DNA from: Acetobacter tropicalis
GTDB lineage: Bacteria > Pseudomonadota > Alphaproteobacteria > Acetobacterales > Acetobacteraceae
DNA: 64,000 nucleotides
Direction of reading: 5' to 3'
Assembly (NCBI RefSeq): GCF_001580915.1
Contig: NZ_LHZQ01000216.1
Span: 20,789-84,788 of the forward strand
How positions within the stretch are numbered: position 1 is the first letter of the stretch; every line of letters starts with the position of its first letter. A program made the position numbers and the translations under genes. Positions 35,123 through 44,104 of the stretch are shown here, piece by piece. Below the pieces are notes generated by a model, which was not told the origin of the DNA, made no database searches, and saw only the letters and a program-made list of their open reading frames with translations.

Positions 35123-37654
35123 ATGTCCACCTTACCCAATGGCCTGACAGATGCAGAAGCCAGAAAGCGATTACGTGAGGAAGGGCCGAATGATCTGGCG
35201 CGTTCAGGCAATAGGTCGCGTTGGCGGGTGGTACTGGGTGTTCTGAAAGAACCTTTATTTCTGATGCTGTTGGGGGCTGGAGGAATTTATATTGCGCTGG
35301 GAGACTGGCATGAGGCTTTGCTGCTTGTTTCTCTGGGGTCTGCGTCTGTTTTTATTACGGTGGTGCAGGAAGTCAGGAGTGAACGGGTTCTTGATGCGCT
35401 ACGTGACCTCACCAGTCCCCGTGTCCTTGTTGTGCGAGACGGAACACAGCAGAGAATTGCGGGTAAGGACGTCGTGCGTGGAGACTGGATTGTTCTTGGA
35501 GAAGGGGATCGTGTGGCTGCGGATGCTCTGGTACGATCTGAAAACTCGTTGGAAGCAGATGAATCGTTACTGACTGGCGAATCTGTGCCTGTTCGTAAAA
35601 GTGCGGTTGAAACGTATCCGGAACCACAGTCCCCCGGTGGAGATGAGAGCCCTTTTCTGTATGCCGGTAGCCTGATTGTGCGTGGGCAGGGAATGGCGGA
35701 AGTAACCGCAACGGGGGCGCGGAGCGAAATAGGGCGCATAGGGGTGGCGCTGGAAAATATCCAGAGTGAAGCGCCGCATCTGGCGCGACAGACGGCAAGG
35801 CTGGTCAAGGTTTTGGCGCTGGTGGGGGTTGGAACCAGCGCTATCTTTGTGGTGCTGCACGGACTGATACGTGGCGGGTGGATGACGGCTTTTCTGGGGG
35901 GGATAGCCTTAAGTATGGCTCTTTTGCCAGAAGAATTCCCGCTTGTTCTGGCAGTCTTCCTGGTGATGGGGGCGTGGCGCATTACTCGGGCAGGTGTTCT
36001 TACCCGGCGCGCAGCAGCTATTGAGAGTCTTGGGTCTGCAACGGTTTTGTGTACGGATAAAACAGGCACACTGACGGAAAACCGTATGACAGTTACCGAA
36101 ATTCAGACTGACGCGGGAGGTATGATTGATGTGCGAAGTTCTGATCCATCTTCTCTGGATGGCACTGTAACACGCATCATTCATGTTGGACGGTATGCGT
36201 GTCAGCCTGATCCGTTTGATCCAATGGAAAAGGCATTTCATGAGATTTCCCGACATGAACAAGGACAAGAGAAACCGCTGAGTGTTGACCTTGTCCGGGA
36301 TTATCCGTTTGGGGACGAAGTGTTGGCTATGGCCAATGTCTGGAAGCTGGAAAATGGTCGGCTTCTTGTTGCCAGTAAAGGCGCGCCTGAAGCGGTGATG
36401 GAGCTCTCCCATCTCGGGTCTGATGCGCGCGCAGCATGGCGCAGGAAGGTGGATGAGATGGCTGCCCGTGGTCTGCGTGTTCTTGCCGTAGCAGAAGCCT
36501 TGCATGAGGAAGAAAAGCCTCTGCCGGAAGCACAATCCGGATTTTCTTTCACGTTCCTCGGTCTTGTGGGGCTGACGGACCCCCTGCGCGCCAATGTGAG
36601 AGATGCTATTGCGGAATGTAAAACTGCTGGAATTCGTGTTGTCATGATCACGGGAGATTATCCGCTGACAGCGCAAGCTATTGCCAGAGAGGCAGGAATA
36701 CGGGCTGAGAAGGTTCTAACGGGGGCAGACCTTGAAGATACAAGTGGGCTACCGTTATCGGACCGCGTGAAAGACATTGATGTTTTTGCCCGCATTCGAC
36801 CCGCGCAGAAACTGGAGATTGTGCAGGCCTTGCAAAGTAATGGTGATGTTGTTGCCATGACGGGTGATGGCGTGAATGATGCCCCAGCCCTGAAGGCCGC
36901 CCAGATTGGTATTGCCATGGGGCAGAGAGGCAGCGATGTGGCACGTGAAGCCAGTGCAATTGTACTCCTGAATGATGACTTCAGTTCTATTGTAAAAACC
37001 ATACGCCTTGGACGCAGGATTTATGATAATCTGCACAAAGCCATGGGATTTATTTTGGCGGCCCATGTGCCTATAGCTGGTTTGGCCATTATTCCCCTGT
37101 TTTCAGGTCTGCCTCTTATTCTTCTTCCTGCGCATATCGCTTTTCTTGAAATTGTTGTCGATCCTATCTGCTCTATCGCGTTTGAGGCGGAGCCTGAGGA
37201 GGCCGATCTGATGGTGCGGCCACCGCGTGACTCTTACCGGCCGTTGTTTTCTGGCTCACTTATGCTCTGGAGTGGAGTGCAGGGAGGTATAGTCCTCATA
37301 GCCCTGTGTCTGGTTCTGTTTATGGGGACATGGCGGGGAATGGCAGAAGAAACGCTGCGCTCTCTGGTATTTGTAACCCTTATGCTGGGGGATGTTGTTC
37401 TTGTTCTGGTAAACCGCTCCTTTGATACCTCTCCCTTCCGTGCTTTGGTCCGACCTAATCCTGTTTTGTGGGGTGTGCTTGCCTTTGATGCCGTGTTGCT
37501 GACTTTAATTCTGAGTTTTTCACCAACACGCAATCTTTTCCGATTGGGGAGCGTTACTTTGCGTGATGTGGGAATTTGCATTTTTGTCAGTCTGATTGCT
37601 TTACTGATTATGGAGTTTATGAAGCGGTTTTGGCAGGCTTCCTTGAAGAATTAG
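35123..37654 (+). CDS. P-type cation-transporting ATPase (P2-like)
   Basis: An 843-residue P-type ATPase. Order of parts: N-terminal cation ATPase domain (ARKRLREEGPNDLARSG), actuator loop with LLTGESVPV near residue 155, membrane helix 4 with LLPEEFPLVLAVFLVMGAWR near 270, phosphorylation site CTDKTGTLTEN with Asp312, nucleotide-binding part (VASKGAPEAVMEL), hinge MTGDGVNDAPALK, and six C-terminal membrane helices. No heavy-metal-binding N-terminal domain is present. Helix 4 reads PEEFP where Ca2+ pumps usually have PEGLP, so the transported cation is uncertain. Start chosen at 35123, 9 bases after AGAGG; an upstream TTG at 35105 is possible. It stands alone, transcribed in the same direction as its neighbours. 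Confidence 0.93.
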   Translation: MSTLPNGLTDAEARKRLREEGPNDLARSGNRSRWRVVLGVLKEPLFLMLLGAGGIYIALGDWHEALLLVSLGSASVFITVVQEVRSERVLDALRDLTSPRVLVVRDGTQQRIAGKDVVRGDWIVLGEGDRVAADALVRSENSLEADESLLTGESVPVRKSAVETYPEPQSPGGDESPFLYAGSLIVRGQGMAEVTATGARSEIGRIGVALENIQSEAPHLARQTARLVKVLALVGVGTSAIFVVLHGLIRGGWMTAFLGGIALSMALLPEEFPLVLAVFLVMGAWRITRAGVLTRRAAAIESLGSATVLCTDKTGTLTENRMTVTEIQTDAGGMIDVRSSDPSSLDGTVTRIIHVGRYACQPDPFDPMEKAFHEISRHEQGQEKPLSVDLVRDYPFGDEVLAMANVWKLENGRLLVASKGAPEAVMELSHLGSDARAAWRRKVDEMAARGLRVLAVAEALHEEEKPLPEAQSGFSFTFLGLVGLTDPLRANVRDAIAECKTAGIRVVMITGDYPLTAQAIAREAGIRAEKVLTGADLEDTSGLPLSDRVKDIDVFARIRPAQKLEIVQALQSNGDVVAMTGDGVNDAPALKAAQIGIAMGQRGSDVAREASAIVLLNDDFSSIVKTIRLGRRIYDNLHKAMGFILAAHVPIAGLAIIPLFSGLPLILLPAHIAFLEIVVDPICSIAFEAEPEEADLMVRPPRDSYRPLFSGSLMLWSGVQGGIVLIALCLVLFMGTWRGMAEETLRSLVFVTLMLGDVVLVLVNRSFDTSPFRALVRPNPVLWGVLAFDAVLLTLILSFSPTRNLFRLGSVTLRDVGICIFVSLIALLIMEFMKRFWQASLKN

Positions 37655-37659
37655 TACGG

Positions 37660-37691
37660 CTCATTTCTCCAGACGGAGGAGAAGAAATGAG
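37660..37691 (+). terminator. Hairpin after the P-type ATPase gene
   Basis: CTCATTTCT (37660-37668) pairs with AGAAATGAG (37683-37691), with further CC/GG pairs inside. It begins 5 bases after the stop. Only a weak T-rich stretch follows, so termination may need Rho. Confidence 0.45.
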
Positions 37692-37854
37692 GCTACGTTC
37701 TTTACAAATGTAGGGCCAGAACTTCGTTTGCCACCAAAAGACACTTTTTTGTCAAAATGCAATCCGGTCATTTTATGGGGGACTGAAATATCTACAAAGC
37801 CATCAAGTTAAGGTGAGGGCAGCTTCTGCGTTTGGCCGGCGAAGAGAATGGTGA

Positions 37855-37889
37855 TTGACACTCATTTTTTAATACACTAACTGGTTAGT
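37855..37889 (+). promoter_or_regulatory. Promoter and TetR-type operator (site A) upstream of the aldehyde dehydrogenase gene
   Basis: TTGACA (37855-37860) is followed after 17 bases by a -10 region that overlaps the palindrome ACTAAC-TG-GTTAGT (37876-37889; 6-base arms). On the opposite strand this reads TAACCAGTTAGT and matches 11 of 13 positions of the motif found at 44072 and 49817. A repressor bound here would cover the -10 box. The likely protein is the TetR encoded at 51736. Confidence 0.65.
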
Positions 37890-37939
37890 AACACCGATTT
37901 CCAACTGCAATAACACATAATCAAAAACAGGGCGGTGCA

Positions 37940-39439
37940 ATGACTACGAACACTCAAAAGCTTTCTTTGCCCGAAAACCCACGTCACTTCGGGTTGTATA
38001 TCAATGGTCGTTGGGTTGAGACTGCTGGCCGCAAAGTTATGGAACGCTATAGCCCTGCGCATGGCGTTCTTGTGACGAAAACAACCGGTGGCACGGAAAA
38101 GGATGTTAATGAGGCTGTTGCCGTAGCCAGAAAGGCATTTGAGAACCGCAGTTGGGCAGGATTATCCGGCCAACAGCGTGCGGATGTGCTTTTGAAGGCG
38201 GCAAATCTTATTCGGGATCGTGCGGAAGAACTGGCGGTGCTGGAAACTCTGGAAACAGGCAAGCCCATCACACAGTCCCGTGGGGAAATTCAGGCCAGTG
38301 CTGGTATTTACGAGTACGCAGCCGGGGCGGCCCGCATGTTGCATGGCGACAGCTTTAATAACCTTGGTGATAACGTGTTTGGGCTTGTCACCAGAGAGCC
38401 GATTGGTGTGGTTGGGCTGATTACACCGTGGAACTTCCCTTTTTTCATTCTCTCGGAGCGTCTACCCTTCATTCTGGCATCAGGCTGTACGGTTGTTGCG
38501 AAGCCGAGTGATCTGACATCCGCCACAACTTTGATCATGGCCGAAATCCTTACACAGGCAGGCCTGCCAGATGGGGTATTCAATGTAGTGACGGGTGCTG
38601 GAAGTGTGGTGGGGGAGGTGCTCTCACATCATCCAGATATTGATATGCTGTCTTTCACGGGCTCGACATCTGTTGGCAAGCGGGTTCTGGCTGCGTCCGC
38701 TGGGAACTTCAAAAAACTAAGCCTGGAGCTTGGTGGGAAAAATCCGCATGTCGTATTTGCCGATGCACGGCTTGAAGAGGCCGTGGATGGCGTGATCTTT
38801 GGCTTCTGTTTTAATGCAGGGCAATGTTGTGTGGGTGGAAGCCGGCTGCTTGTTGAAAAATCCATTCAGGCAGAGTTTGAACATCTTCTCGTTGAAAAGC
38901 TTGGGCGTTTGCGTGTGGGAGATCCGCTGGACCCAGAAACGCAGGTTGGCGCAATTGTTAGTGACAAGCAACACGAAACGATTTGTGACTATATTGAACG
39001 TGGCACAAAACAGGGCGCACGTTTACTGACACAGGGAAGTGTTAGCACAACCGTTAAGGGACTGTTTGTTCAACCAACCATTTTCTCTGACGTTACGTCT
39101 GAGATGGATATTGCAACAGACGAAATTTTTGGGCCTGTTCTGAGTATATTGCCGTTTGAAACGGTAAATGAGGCGATTACCATAGCGAATACGACCATTT
39201 ACGGGCTTTCAGCGACAATCTGGACCCAGAATCTCTCTCATGCCATGGATGCAGTAAGAGGTATCCGTGCGGGCCGTGTGTGGGTTAATACCACTATTTC
39301 TGGTGGACCAGAGCTGCCGGCTGGTGGGTTCAAGCAATCAGGCATTGGCCGGGAGACCGGCATTTACGGTGTAGAGGAATATACCGAAATCAAAGCGACG
39401 CACATTGCCTTTGGTCCTCGTACCCCTTGGGTGTCGTGA
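37940..39439 (+). CDS. Aldehyde dehydrogenase, close to Gluconobacter L-sorbosone dehydrogenase
   Basis: A 499-residue NAD(P)-dependent aldehyde dehydrogenase. Catalytic residues visible are Glu263 in LELGGKNP and Cys297 in FNAGQCCVGG; TPWNFPFF near residue 160 and FTGSTSVGKRV near 238 bind the cofactor. From memory of the Gluconobacter oxydans L-sorbosone dehydrogenase, long stretches agree (AAGAARMLHGD, NNLG, REPIGVVGLITPWNFPF, GGFKQSG, YGVEEYT). No signal peptide, so cytoplasmic. Its stop overlaps the start of the GMC dehydrogenase (TGATG), the same order as the sorbosone/sorbose dehydrogenase pair. A TetR-type operator overlaps its promoter. The real substrate may be another sugar- or polyol-derived aldehyde. 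Confidence 0.9.
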   Translation: MTTNTQKLSLPENPRHFGLYINGRWVETAGRKVMERYSPAHGVLVTKTTGGTEKDVNEAVAVARKAFENRSWAGLSGQQRADVLLKAANLIRDRAEELAVLETLETGKPITQSRGEIQASAGIYEYAAGAARMLHGDSFNNLGDNVFGLVTREPIGVVGLITPWNFPFFILSERLPFILASGCTVVAKPSDLTSATTLIMAEILTQAGLPDGVFNVVTGAGSVVGEVLSHHPDIDMLSFTGSTSVGKRVLAASAGNFKKLSLELGGKNPHVVFADARLEEAVDGVIFGFCFNAGQCCVGGSRLLVEKSIQAEFEHLLVEKLGRLRVGDPLDPETQVGAIVSDKQHETICDYIERGTKQGARLLTQGSVSTTVKGLFVQPTIFSDVTSEMDIATDEIFGPVLSILPFETVNEAITIANTTIYGLSATIWTQNLSHAMDAVRGIRAGRVWVNTTISGGPELPAGGFKQSGIGRETGIYGVEEYTEIKATHIAFGPRTPWVS

Positions 39440-41034
39440 TGTCGGCTGGTTATGACTTCATTATTGTGGGGGGCGGCACAGCTGGGTGCGTGCTGGCCAA
39501 CCGGCTGAGTCAAAATCCTAGTGCGCGGGTATTGCTTCTGGAAGCAGGAAAAGCCGACAATCATCCGTTTATTCACATGCCCATAGGGTTTGCGAAAATG
39601 ACAGGTGGTCCTTACACGTGGGGTTTTCACACTGTACCACAGGTACACGCACAAAACCGTAGAATCCCCTATGTGCAGGCGCGTGTGCTGGGGGGCGGAA
39701 GCTCTATCAATGCTGAAGTTTTTACACGAGGCGTTGCACAAGATTACGATCGATGGGCTAATGAGGAGGGATGCGCAGGTTGGTCTGCCAAGGATGTGCA
39801 GCCGTATTTTCTCCGGTCCGAAGGAAAAGAGTTCTTTGCCACAAAATATCATGGCACGGATGGCCCTTTAGGCGTATCCAGCATTGCGGCGCCCATGCCG
39901 GTAACGCGGGCGTTTGTGCAGGCCTGTCAGCAATATGGCATTCCTTATAATCCGGATTTTAACGGTGCATTGCAGGCAGGAGCAGGAGTTTATCAAACAA
40001 CCACCCGGAATGCGCGGCGATGTTCTACGGCTGTGGGGTATTTGCGGCCCGTAATCAAGCGTCCTAATTTGCAAGTGGAAACCAACTGTTTAACCACCCG
40101 TGTCCTTTTTTCAAATAACAGGACAAGCGGTGTGGAGTACATCCAAAAGGGCAAGAAACACGTCGCGTATGCCGATGCAGAAGTTATTATTACTGCGGGG
40201 GCCATAGGTTCTCCCAAGATCATGATGCTCTCTGGTATTGGGCCTTCGGCTCATTTGAAAGATCATGGCATACCTGTTGTTGCTGACCTGCCCGGTGTTG
40301 GGAGCAACCTGAGCGATCACTATGGCATTGATATCGTCTATGAACTTAAAAATCCGATAAGCCTTGATCGTTACAATAAAGCTCACATGATGATGTGGGC
40401 TGGTTTACAATATCTTCTGTTCAAATCCGGACCAGTGACATCCAATGTGGTCGAAGGGGGCGCATTTTGGCACTCTGATAGCCAGGAGAGTGTGCCTGAC
40501 CTGCAATTCCACTTTCTGGCAGGGGCAGGAGTAGAGGCGGGTGTGCCCAATATACCCTCTGGTTCTGGCTGCACGCTGAATTCTTATGTGTTGCGCCCCA
40601 AGAGTAGGGGAACCGTCCGGCTGAACAGTGCGAACCCTGAAGATCGTGTTCTGGTTGATCCGAATTTTCTAGCAGAGCCTGAAGATGTGCGCAGTTCCGT
40701 GGAAGGGGTGCGCATCAGCCGTGAGATCATGAGTCAGCCGAATATGCAGAAGCATGTCAAACGGGCTCATTTTCCGGATAATACAGTAAAAACTCGAGAA
40801 GATCTGGTTCGCTACGCACGGCAGTATGGCAGAACATCTTACCATCCCAATGGAACCTGCAAAATGGGGACGGATGAGATGGCTGTTGTTGATCCGAGCC
40901 TGAAAGTGCGGGGAGTTGACGGGTTGAGGATTTGTGATTCCTCAGTCCTTCCTAGCCTTATCGGCTCCAATACAAATGCTGTTACTGTAATGATATCAGA
41001 AAAAGCAAGTGATATCATTTCTTCTTCTTACTAA
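39439..41034 (+). CDS. GMC-family FAD dehydrogenase, close to Gluconobacter L-sorbose dehydrogenase
   Basis: A 531-residue flavoprotein. The FAD motif is IIVGGGTAGCVLANRL at residues 6-21; VLGGGSSINAEVFTRG near 78-93 is the GMC signature 1 region; AGAIGSPKIMMLSGIGP near 250 is signature 2. The catalytic His is in TSYHPNGTCKMG and the Asn in GSNTNAVTVMISE near the C-terminus. Recalled Gluconobacter L-sorbose dehydrogenase has the same length and very similar stretches (IHMPVGFAKMT, CSTAVGYLRP, SGPVASNVVEGGAFW). It lacks a signal peptide and is expected at the cytoplasmic side of the membrane or in the cytoplasm. It oxidises an alcohol to an aldehyde for the preceding gene's product; substrate not proven. 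Choline dehydrogenase and PEG dehydrogenase relatives are alternatives. Confidence 0.9.
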   Translation: MSAGYDFIIVGGGTAGCVLANRLSQNPSARVLLLEAGKADNHPFIHMPIGFAKMTGGPYTWGFHTVPQVHAQNRRIPYVQARVLGGGSSINAEVFTRGVAQDYDRWANEEGCAGWSAKDVQPYFLRSEGKEFFATKYHGTDGPLGVSSIAAPMPVTRAFVQACQQYGIPYNPDFNGALQAGAGVYQTTTRNARRCSTAVGYLRPVIKRPNLQVETNCLTTRVLFSNNRTSGVEYIQKGKKHVAYADAEVIITAGAIGSPKIMMLSGIGPSAHLKDHGIPVVADLPGVGSNLSDHYGIDIVYELKNPISLDRYNKAHMMMWAGLQYLLFKSGPVTSNVVEGGAFWHSDSQESVPDLQFHFLAGAGVEAGVPNIPSGSGCTLNSYVLRPKSRGTVRLNSANPEDRVLVDPNFLAEPEDVRSSVEGVRISREIMSQPNMQKHVKRAHFPDNTVKTREDLVRYARQYGRTSYHPNGTCKMGTDEMAVVDPSLKVRGVDGLRICDSSVLPSLIGSNTNAVTVMISEKASDIISSSY

Positions 41035-41055
41035 AAATCATTCGTATATATTAAA

Positions 41056-41085
41056 GCAGAAATGATACCGAAATATCATTTCTGC
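41056..41085. terminator. Perfect 12-bp hairpin between the GMC dehydrogenase and MFS genes
   Basis: GCAGAAATGATA (41056-41067) pairs perfectly with TATCATTTCTGC (41074-41085) across a 6-base CCGAAA loop. No T-run follows on the plus strand; the minus side ends in TTTAA. It could cut transcription partly between the two genes or protect the upstream mRNA end. Confidence 0.55.
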
Positions 41086-41126
41086 ACTACCATTGGGTCA
41101 TGTACATCCGCCAAAGGAGTGCTGCT

Positions 41127-42404
41127 ATGGAGTGTTCAGTTGCGATAAAGGATAATATGCAAGAGAAATCAGGGGTTTTGGACTTTCTGTCTTTCTCCAT
41201 GTTTTTCCTGTTTGGAGGCATTACCAGTCTAAATGATGTGGTTATGCCAAAACTAAAAGAAGTTTTTGACCTGAACTATACTCAGATGACGACTGTTCAG
41301 TTCTGTTTTTTTGCCAGCTATTTCCTTATTTCTATTCCAGCTTCTCATATGATCAAAAAAAATGGTTATATGAGGACTCTTGTTATAGGTCTTATTCTGA
41401 TCGCATTAGGGTGTCTGTGCTTTATTCCCGCTACATGGTCAGCGCGCTTTTTGGTTTTTCTGTTAGCTTTGTTTGTGGTGGCGGCGGGTATCACAATTAT
41501 TCAGGTTACGGCAAACCCGCTTATCATTTCCCTTAGCAACAAAAGAAATGTCTCATCACGGCTGACATTCGCCCATGCGTGTAATTCACTGGGGACAGTT
41601 GTTGCGCCTTATCTTGGGGCCATGATTATCTTGCGCCATCACCCAGAAGAGAGTTTTCTGGGAAAGATAGCGGCGTATTTTTCTGCTCAGAACATGTCTG
41701 AAGGCGCAATAGATATTAGCATCTGTTATCTGATTGTCTCTGTTTTTATTTTCTTTTGGTCATTATTGACCTGGGTAAACCGCAGTAAACTCAAAGATAA
41801 CTATTTTCATGAAGGGAGTGTTCTGAAAGCCATTGAGCTATTCAGGGATAAACATTTCAGCTTCGGCGTTGCGGCCATGTTTTTTTATATCGGCGCAGAA
41901 GTTACTATTGGGAGCCTTCTGGTTAATTATCTTGTTTTGCCAGATACGTTACATTTAACATCTGAAGAGGCAGGGAAACATCTTGCCTTTTATTGGGGCG
42001 GCCTGCTGTGTGGACGTTTACTGGGTATTGTGTTCCTACGGGCCATAGCACCTTCCATTCTTTTGGCAGTTTACGGTTCCTTCGCTTTTTTGCTGGTTAT
42101 TCTCTCCATTGTGTCAACGGGAAGTGTCGCTGGATGGGCAATGTTGGCGGTTGGGTTGTGTAATTCAGTCATGTTCCCCTTGATTTTTTCACTGACCTCC
42201 ATGGATCTTGGGCATCGTGCTTCTGAAGGCTCAGGTTTGATTTGTATGGCGATTGTCGGTGGCGCATTTGTTCCTGTTCTAACAGGACGGTTTGCGGATG
42301 TTACCAGCTTAAATATTGCGTTCATCATACCGGCGCTTTGTTATCTGGTTGTTATATTTTTCGGAATTTATTCCCGTTATTTTCACCATAAAGTATTTTC
42401 CTAA
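41127..42404 (+). CDS. MFS sugar symporter, FucP/GluP-like
   Basis: A 425-residue transporter with 12 predicted helices. The first, FLSFSMFFLFGGITSLNDVVMPKLKEVF near residue 15, and the long LIALGCLCFIPA and FVVAAGITIIQVTANPLIISLSN segments are characteristic of the fucose/glucose-galactose:H+ symporter family. The ATG at 41127 has AAAGGAG 8 bases upstream; an in-frame upstream start at 41100 is less likely. Base composition is visibly more A/T-rich than in the flanking dehydrogenase genes, which suggests separate acquisition. It lies between the dehydrogenase pair and the porin gene (38-base gap), so inner and outer membrane uptake of the same carbohydrate or polyol is the natural reading. 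Confidence 0.87.
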   Translation: MECSVAIKDNMQEKSGVLDFLSFSMFFLFGGITSLNDVVMPKLKEVFDLNYTQMTTVQFCFFASYFLISIPASHMIKKNGYMRTLVIGLILIALGCLCFIPATWSARFLVFLLALFVVAAGITIIQVTANPLIISLSNKRNVSSRLTFAHACNSLGTVVAPYLGAMIILRHHPEESFLGKIAAYFSAQNMSEGAIDISICYLIVSVFIFFWSLLTWVNRSKLKDNYFHEGSVLKAIELFRDKHFSFGVAAMFFYIGAEVTIGSLLVNYLVLPDTLHLTSEEAGKHLAFYWGGLLCGRLLGIVFLRAIAPSILLAVYGSFAFLLVILSIVSTGSVAGWAMLAVGLCNSVMFPLIFSLTSMDLGHRASEGSGLICMAIVGGAFVPVLTGRFADVTSLNIAFIIPALCYLVVIFFGIYSRYFHHKVFS

Positions 42405-42442
42405 GCATAAGCAGCAGTAAAAAAATAAAAAAGGAAGCTGTC

Positions 42443-43981
42443 ATGTGGGAAATATCTCGTACCGTAAGTGCGGTCGCGTGCCTTGCATTGATACCTGCAG
42501 CAAGTGAGGCCCGCACACGCAGGCCTGAATTGTCAGAATGTTTTGGTGTTGCCATGACTCCATGGGACCCGGATGTTATCTGTGTGAGCAATCCCGATGT
42601 GGTGGAGGAAGAACTTTCCAACAATGAAGATGATTTCTTTTTCTATGACGACCATCACAATATTATAAGGCGGCCTAGCCGCGTTTCCCGAGTTTTGCGT
42701 TCTACACCGCGCCCGTTATCGCCCAATTGGTTACATCAGGATACCATGACGGGAGATTGGGGCGGACTGCGCACACGTTTGGCCCGCAGGGGCATTTTGT
42801 TTCAAGGGCATTATGTGCAGGATACTGCCGGGAACCCGGTAGGGGGGAAAGCGCAGGCGGTGCGTTATGCACATGAATTTGCCGGGGGCCTTGATATCGA
42901 TTTCAGAAAATGGATTGGATATGATATCGGAATTCTTCACTTTCTGGTCACCCAGCGTTCAGGGTTAGGGCTGCATATGGTTATGCCCGCACTGAGTTCC
43001 GTGCAGGAAATTTACGGAACCGGACAGACGGTGCGTTTGACCAGGCTTTCTCTGGAGCACAAATTTACAAATTACGTGAATACGGAGCTCGGATGGGTCA
43101 ACACGGAAAATGATTTTGCCCAGTCAACAACACACTGGGGGATGTCTATTTACTGCCAGTTTCAGAGCAATGCTATTTGCGGTATGCCGCAGTCGCTCGC
43201 TTTCAATTCTGGCTACGGTTATTATCCAAGCGCGCATCCCGGGGCGTATATAAAATTATATCCTACGGGCAAAGATGATTTTCTGGCTTCTTTTGGTGTC
43301 TATAATGTGGATAACACCATAGCCAACAGCCATAATGGCTGGAAAATGTGGCTTCATAATACTGTAGGAACGTATTTTCCAGTGCAGTTGGGGTGGAAGC
43401 ACGGCGGTACAGATTTAGCAGGTGCCTATCCAGGAAATATACGAATAGGCGGATACTGGGAAACAACCAAGGTTAAAACAGTTACCCAGAAAATAACGAT
43501 GTTTGCTCCCGCGGGTACAGTTTATCAAAACTGGCCGAGTGAGAGCATAAAAGGGCGTTATGGAGCCTGGTTTGAAGGAGACCAGATGATAGAACGCGAC
43601 CAAAGCGATCATAAACGGGGCGTTGTGGCGTTTGGCAGTTTTGTATGGGGCGATACGCAAACGTCTCCTTTCCCTTATTTTGCAACGTGGGGCTTTATCC
43701 GCAAAGGGACTTTTCCCAACAGACCAGATGATACGGTAAGTATTGGCGGTAAATTGATGGTAGTGAGTTCTAAAATTGCCCGCTATGCGCGGTATCTCAA
43801 CTCAACCGGGCAGAATATTTCTACTCCCACGTTTGAGCATAGTTTTGAGGTCAATTACGGGTGGCGTCCTGCACCGTGGCTTCTGGTCAGGCCGGGGTTG
43901 CAATATGTCTGGAGACCAGGTGGCACGCGCCGTTATCCGAATGCAACTGTGCTCGATTTTGAGACCGCTATCATCTTCTAA
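42443..43981 (+). CDS. Carbohydrate porin, OprB family
   Basis: A 512-residue outer membrane porin. A signal peptide ends near LIPAASEARTRR. An acidic linker (EEELSNNEDDFFFYDDHH) of about 60 residues follows, then the OprB barrel starts with TMTGDWGGLRTRLARRGI. It ends with the expected terminal strand ATVLDFETAIIF. AAGGAAG precedes the ATG. OprB porins carry monosaccharides and polyols. Placed directly after the sugar symporter, it supplies the outer membrane step. The long acidic region before the barrel is unusual in length. It is followed by 120 bases before the acyl-CoA dehydrogenase operon with its own operator. Confidence 0.9.
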   Translation: MWEISRTVSAVACLALIPAASEARTRRPELSECFGVAMTPWDPDVICVSNPDVVEEELSNNEDDFFFYDDHHNIIRRPSRVSRVLRSTPRPLSPNWLHQDTMTGDWGGLRTRLARRGILFQGHYVQDTAGNPVGGKAQAVRYAHEFAGGLDIDFRKWIGYDIGILHFLVTQRSGLGLHMVMPALSSVQEIYGTGQTVRLTRLSLEHKFTNYVNTELGWVNTENDFAQSTTHWGMSIYCQFQSNAICGMPQSLAFNSGYGYYPSAHPGAYIKLYPTGKDDFLASFGVYNVDNTIANSHNGWKMWLHNTVGTYFPVQLGWKHGGTDLAGAYPGNIRIGGYWETTKVKTVTQKITMFAPAGTVYQNWPSESIKGRYGAWFEGDQMIERDQSDHKRGVVAFGSFVWGDTQTSPFPYFATWGFIRKGTFPNRPDDTVSIGGKLMVVSSKIARYARYLNSTGQNISTPTFEHSFEVNYGWRPAPWLLVRPGLQYVWRPGGTRRYPNATVLDFETAIIF

Positions 43982-44043
43982 CTTTAGTAAACGCACCACA
44001 CGAAATGTTCAGCGGTTTTTGAGCAGTCTGTTGCTCTCTTTTC

Positions 44044-44084
44044 TTGATCTTATCGTGCCACTCAATGTATGTAACCAGATAGTT
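44044..44084 (+). promoter_or_regulatory. Promoter and TetR-type operator (site B) upstream of the acyl-CoA dehydrogenase operon
   Basis: TTGATC (44044-44049) and TATGTA (44068-44073) form a plausible promoter with an 18-base spacer. The 13-mer TAACCAGATAGTT (44072-44084) overlaps its downstream edge and is identical to the one at 49817. It lies 20 bases before the ATG. Confidence 0.65.
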
Positions 44085-44104
44085 CATAAAGTAGGATTTC
44101 AAAG

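Noticed and set aside
37940..41034. Naming the dehydrogenase pair outright as the sorbose to 2-keto-L-gulonate pathway
   Set aside because: The match is by recalled motifs only and the gene setting is different, so the substrate is left open.
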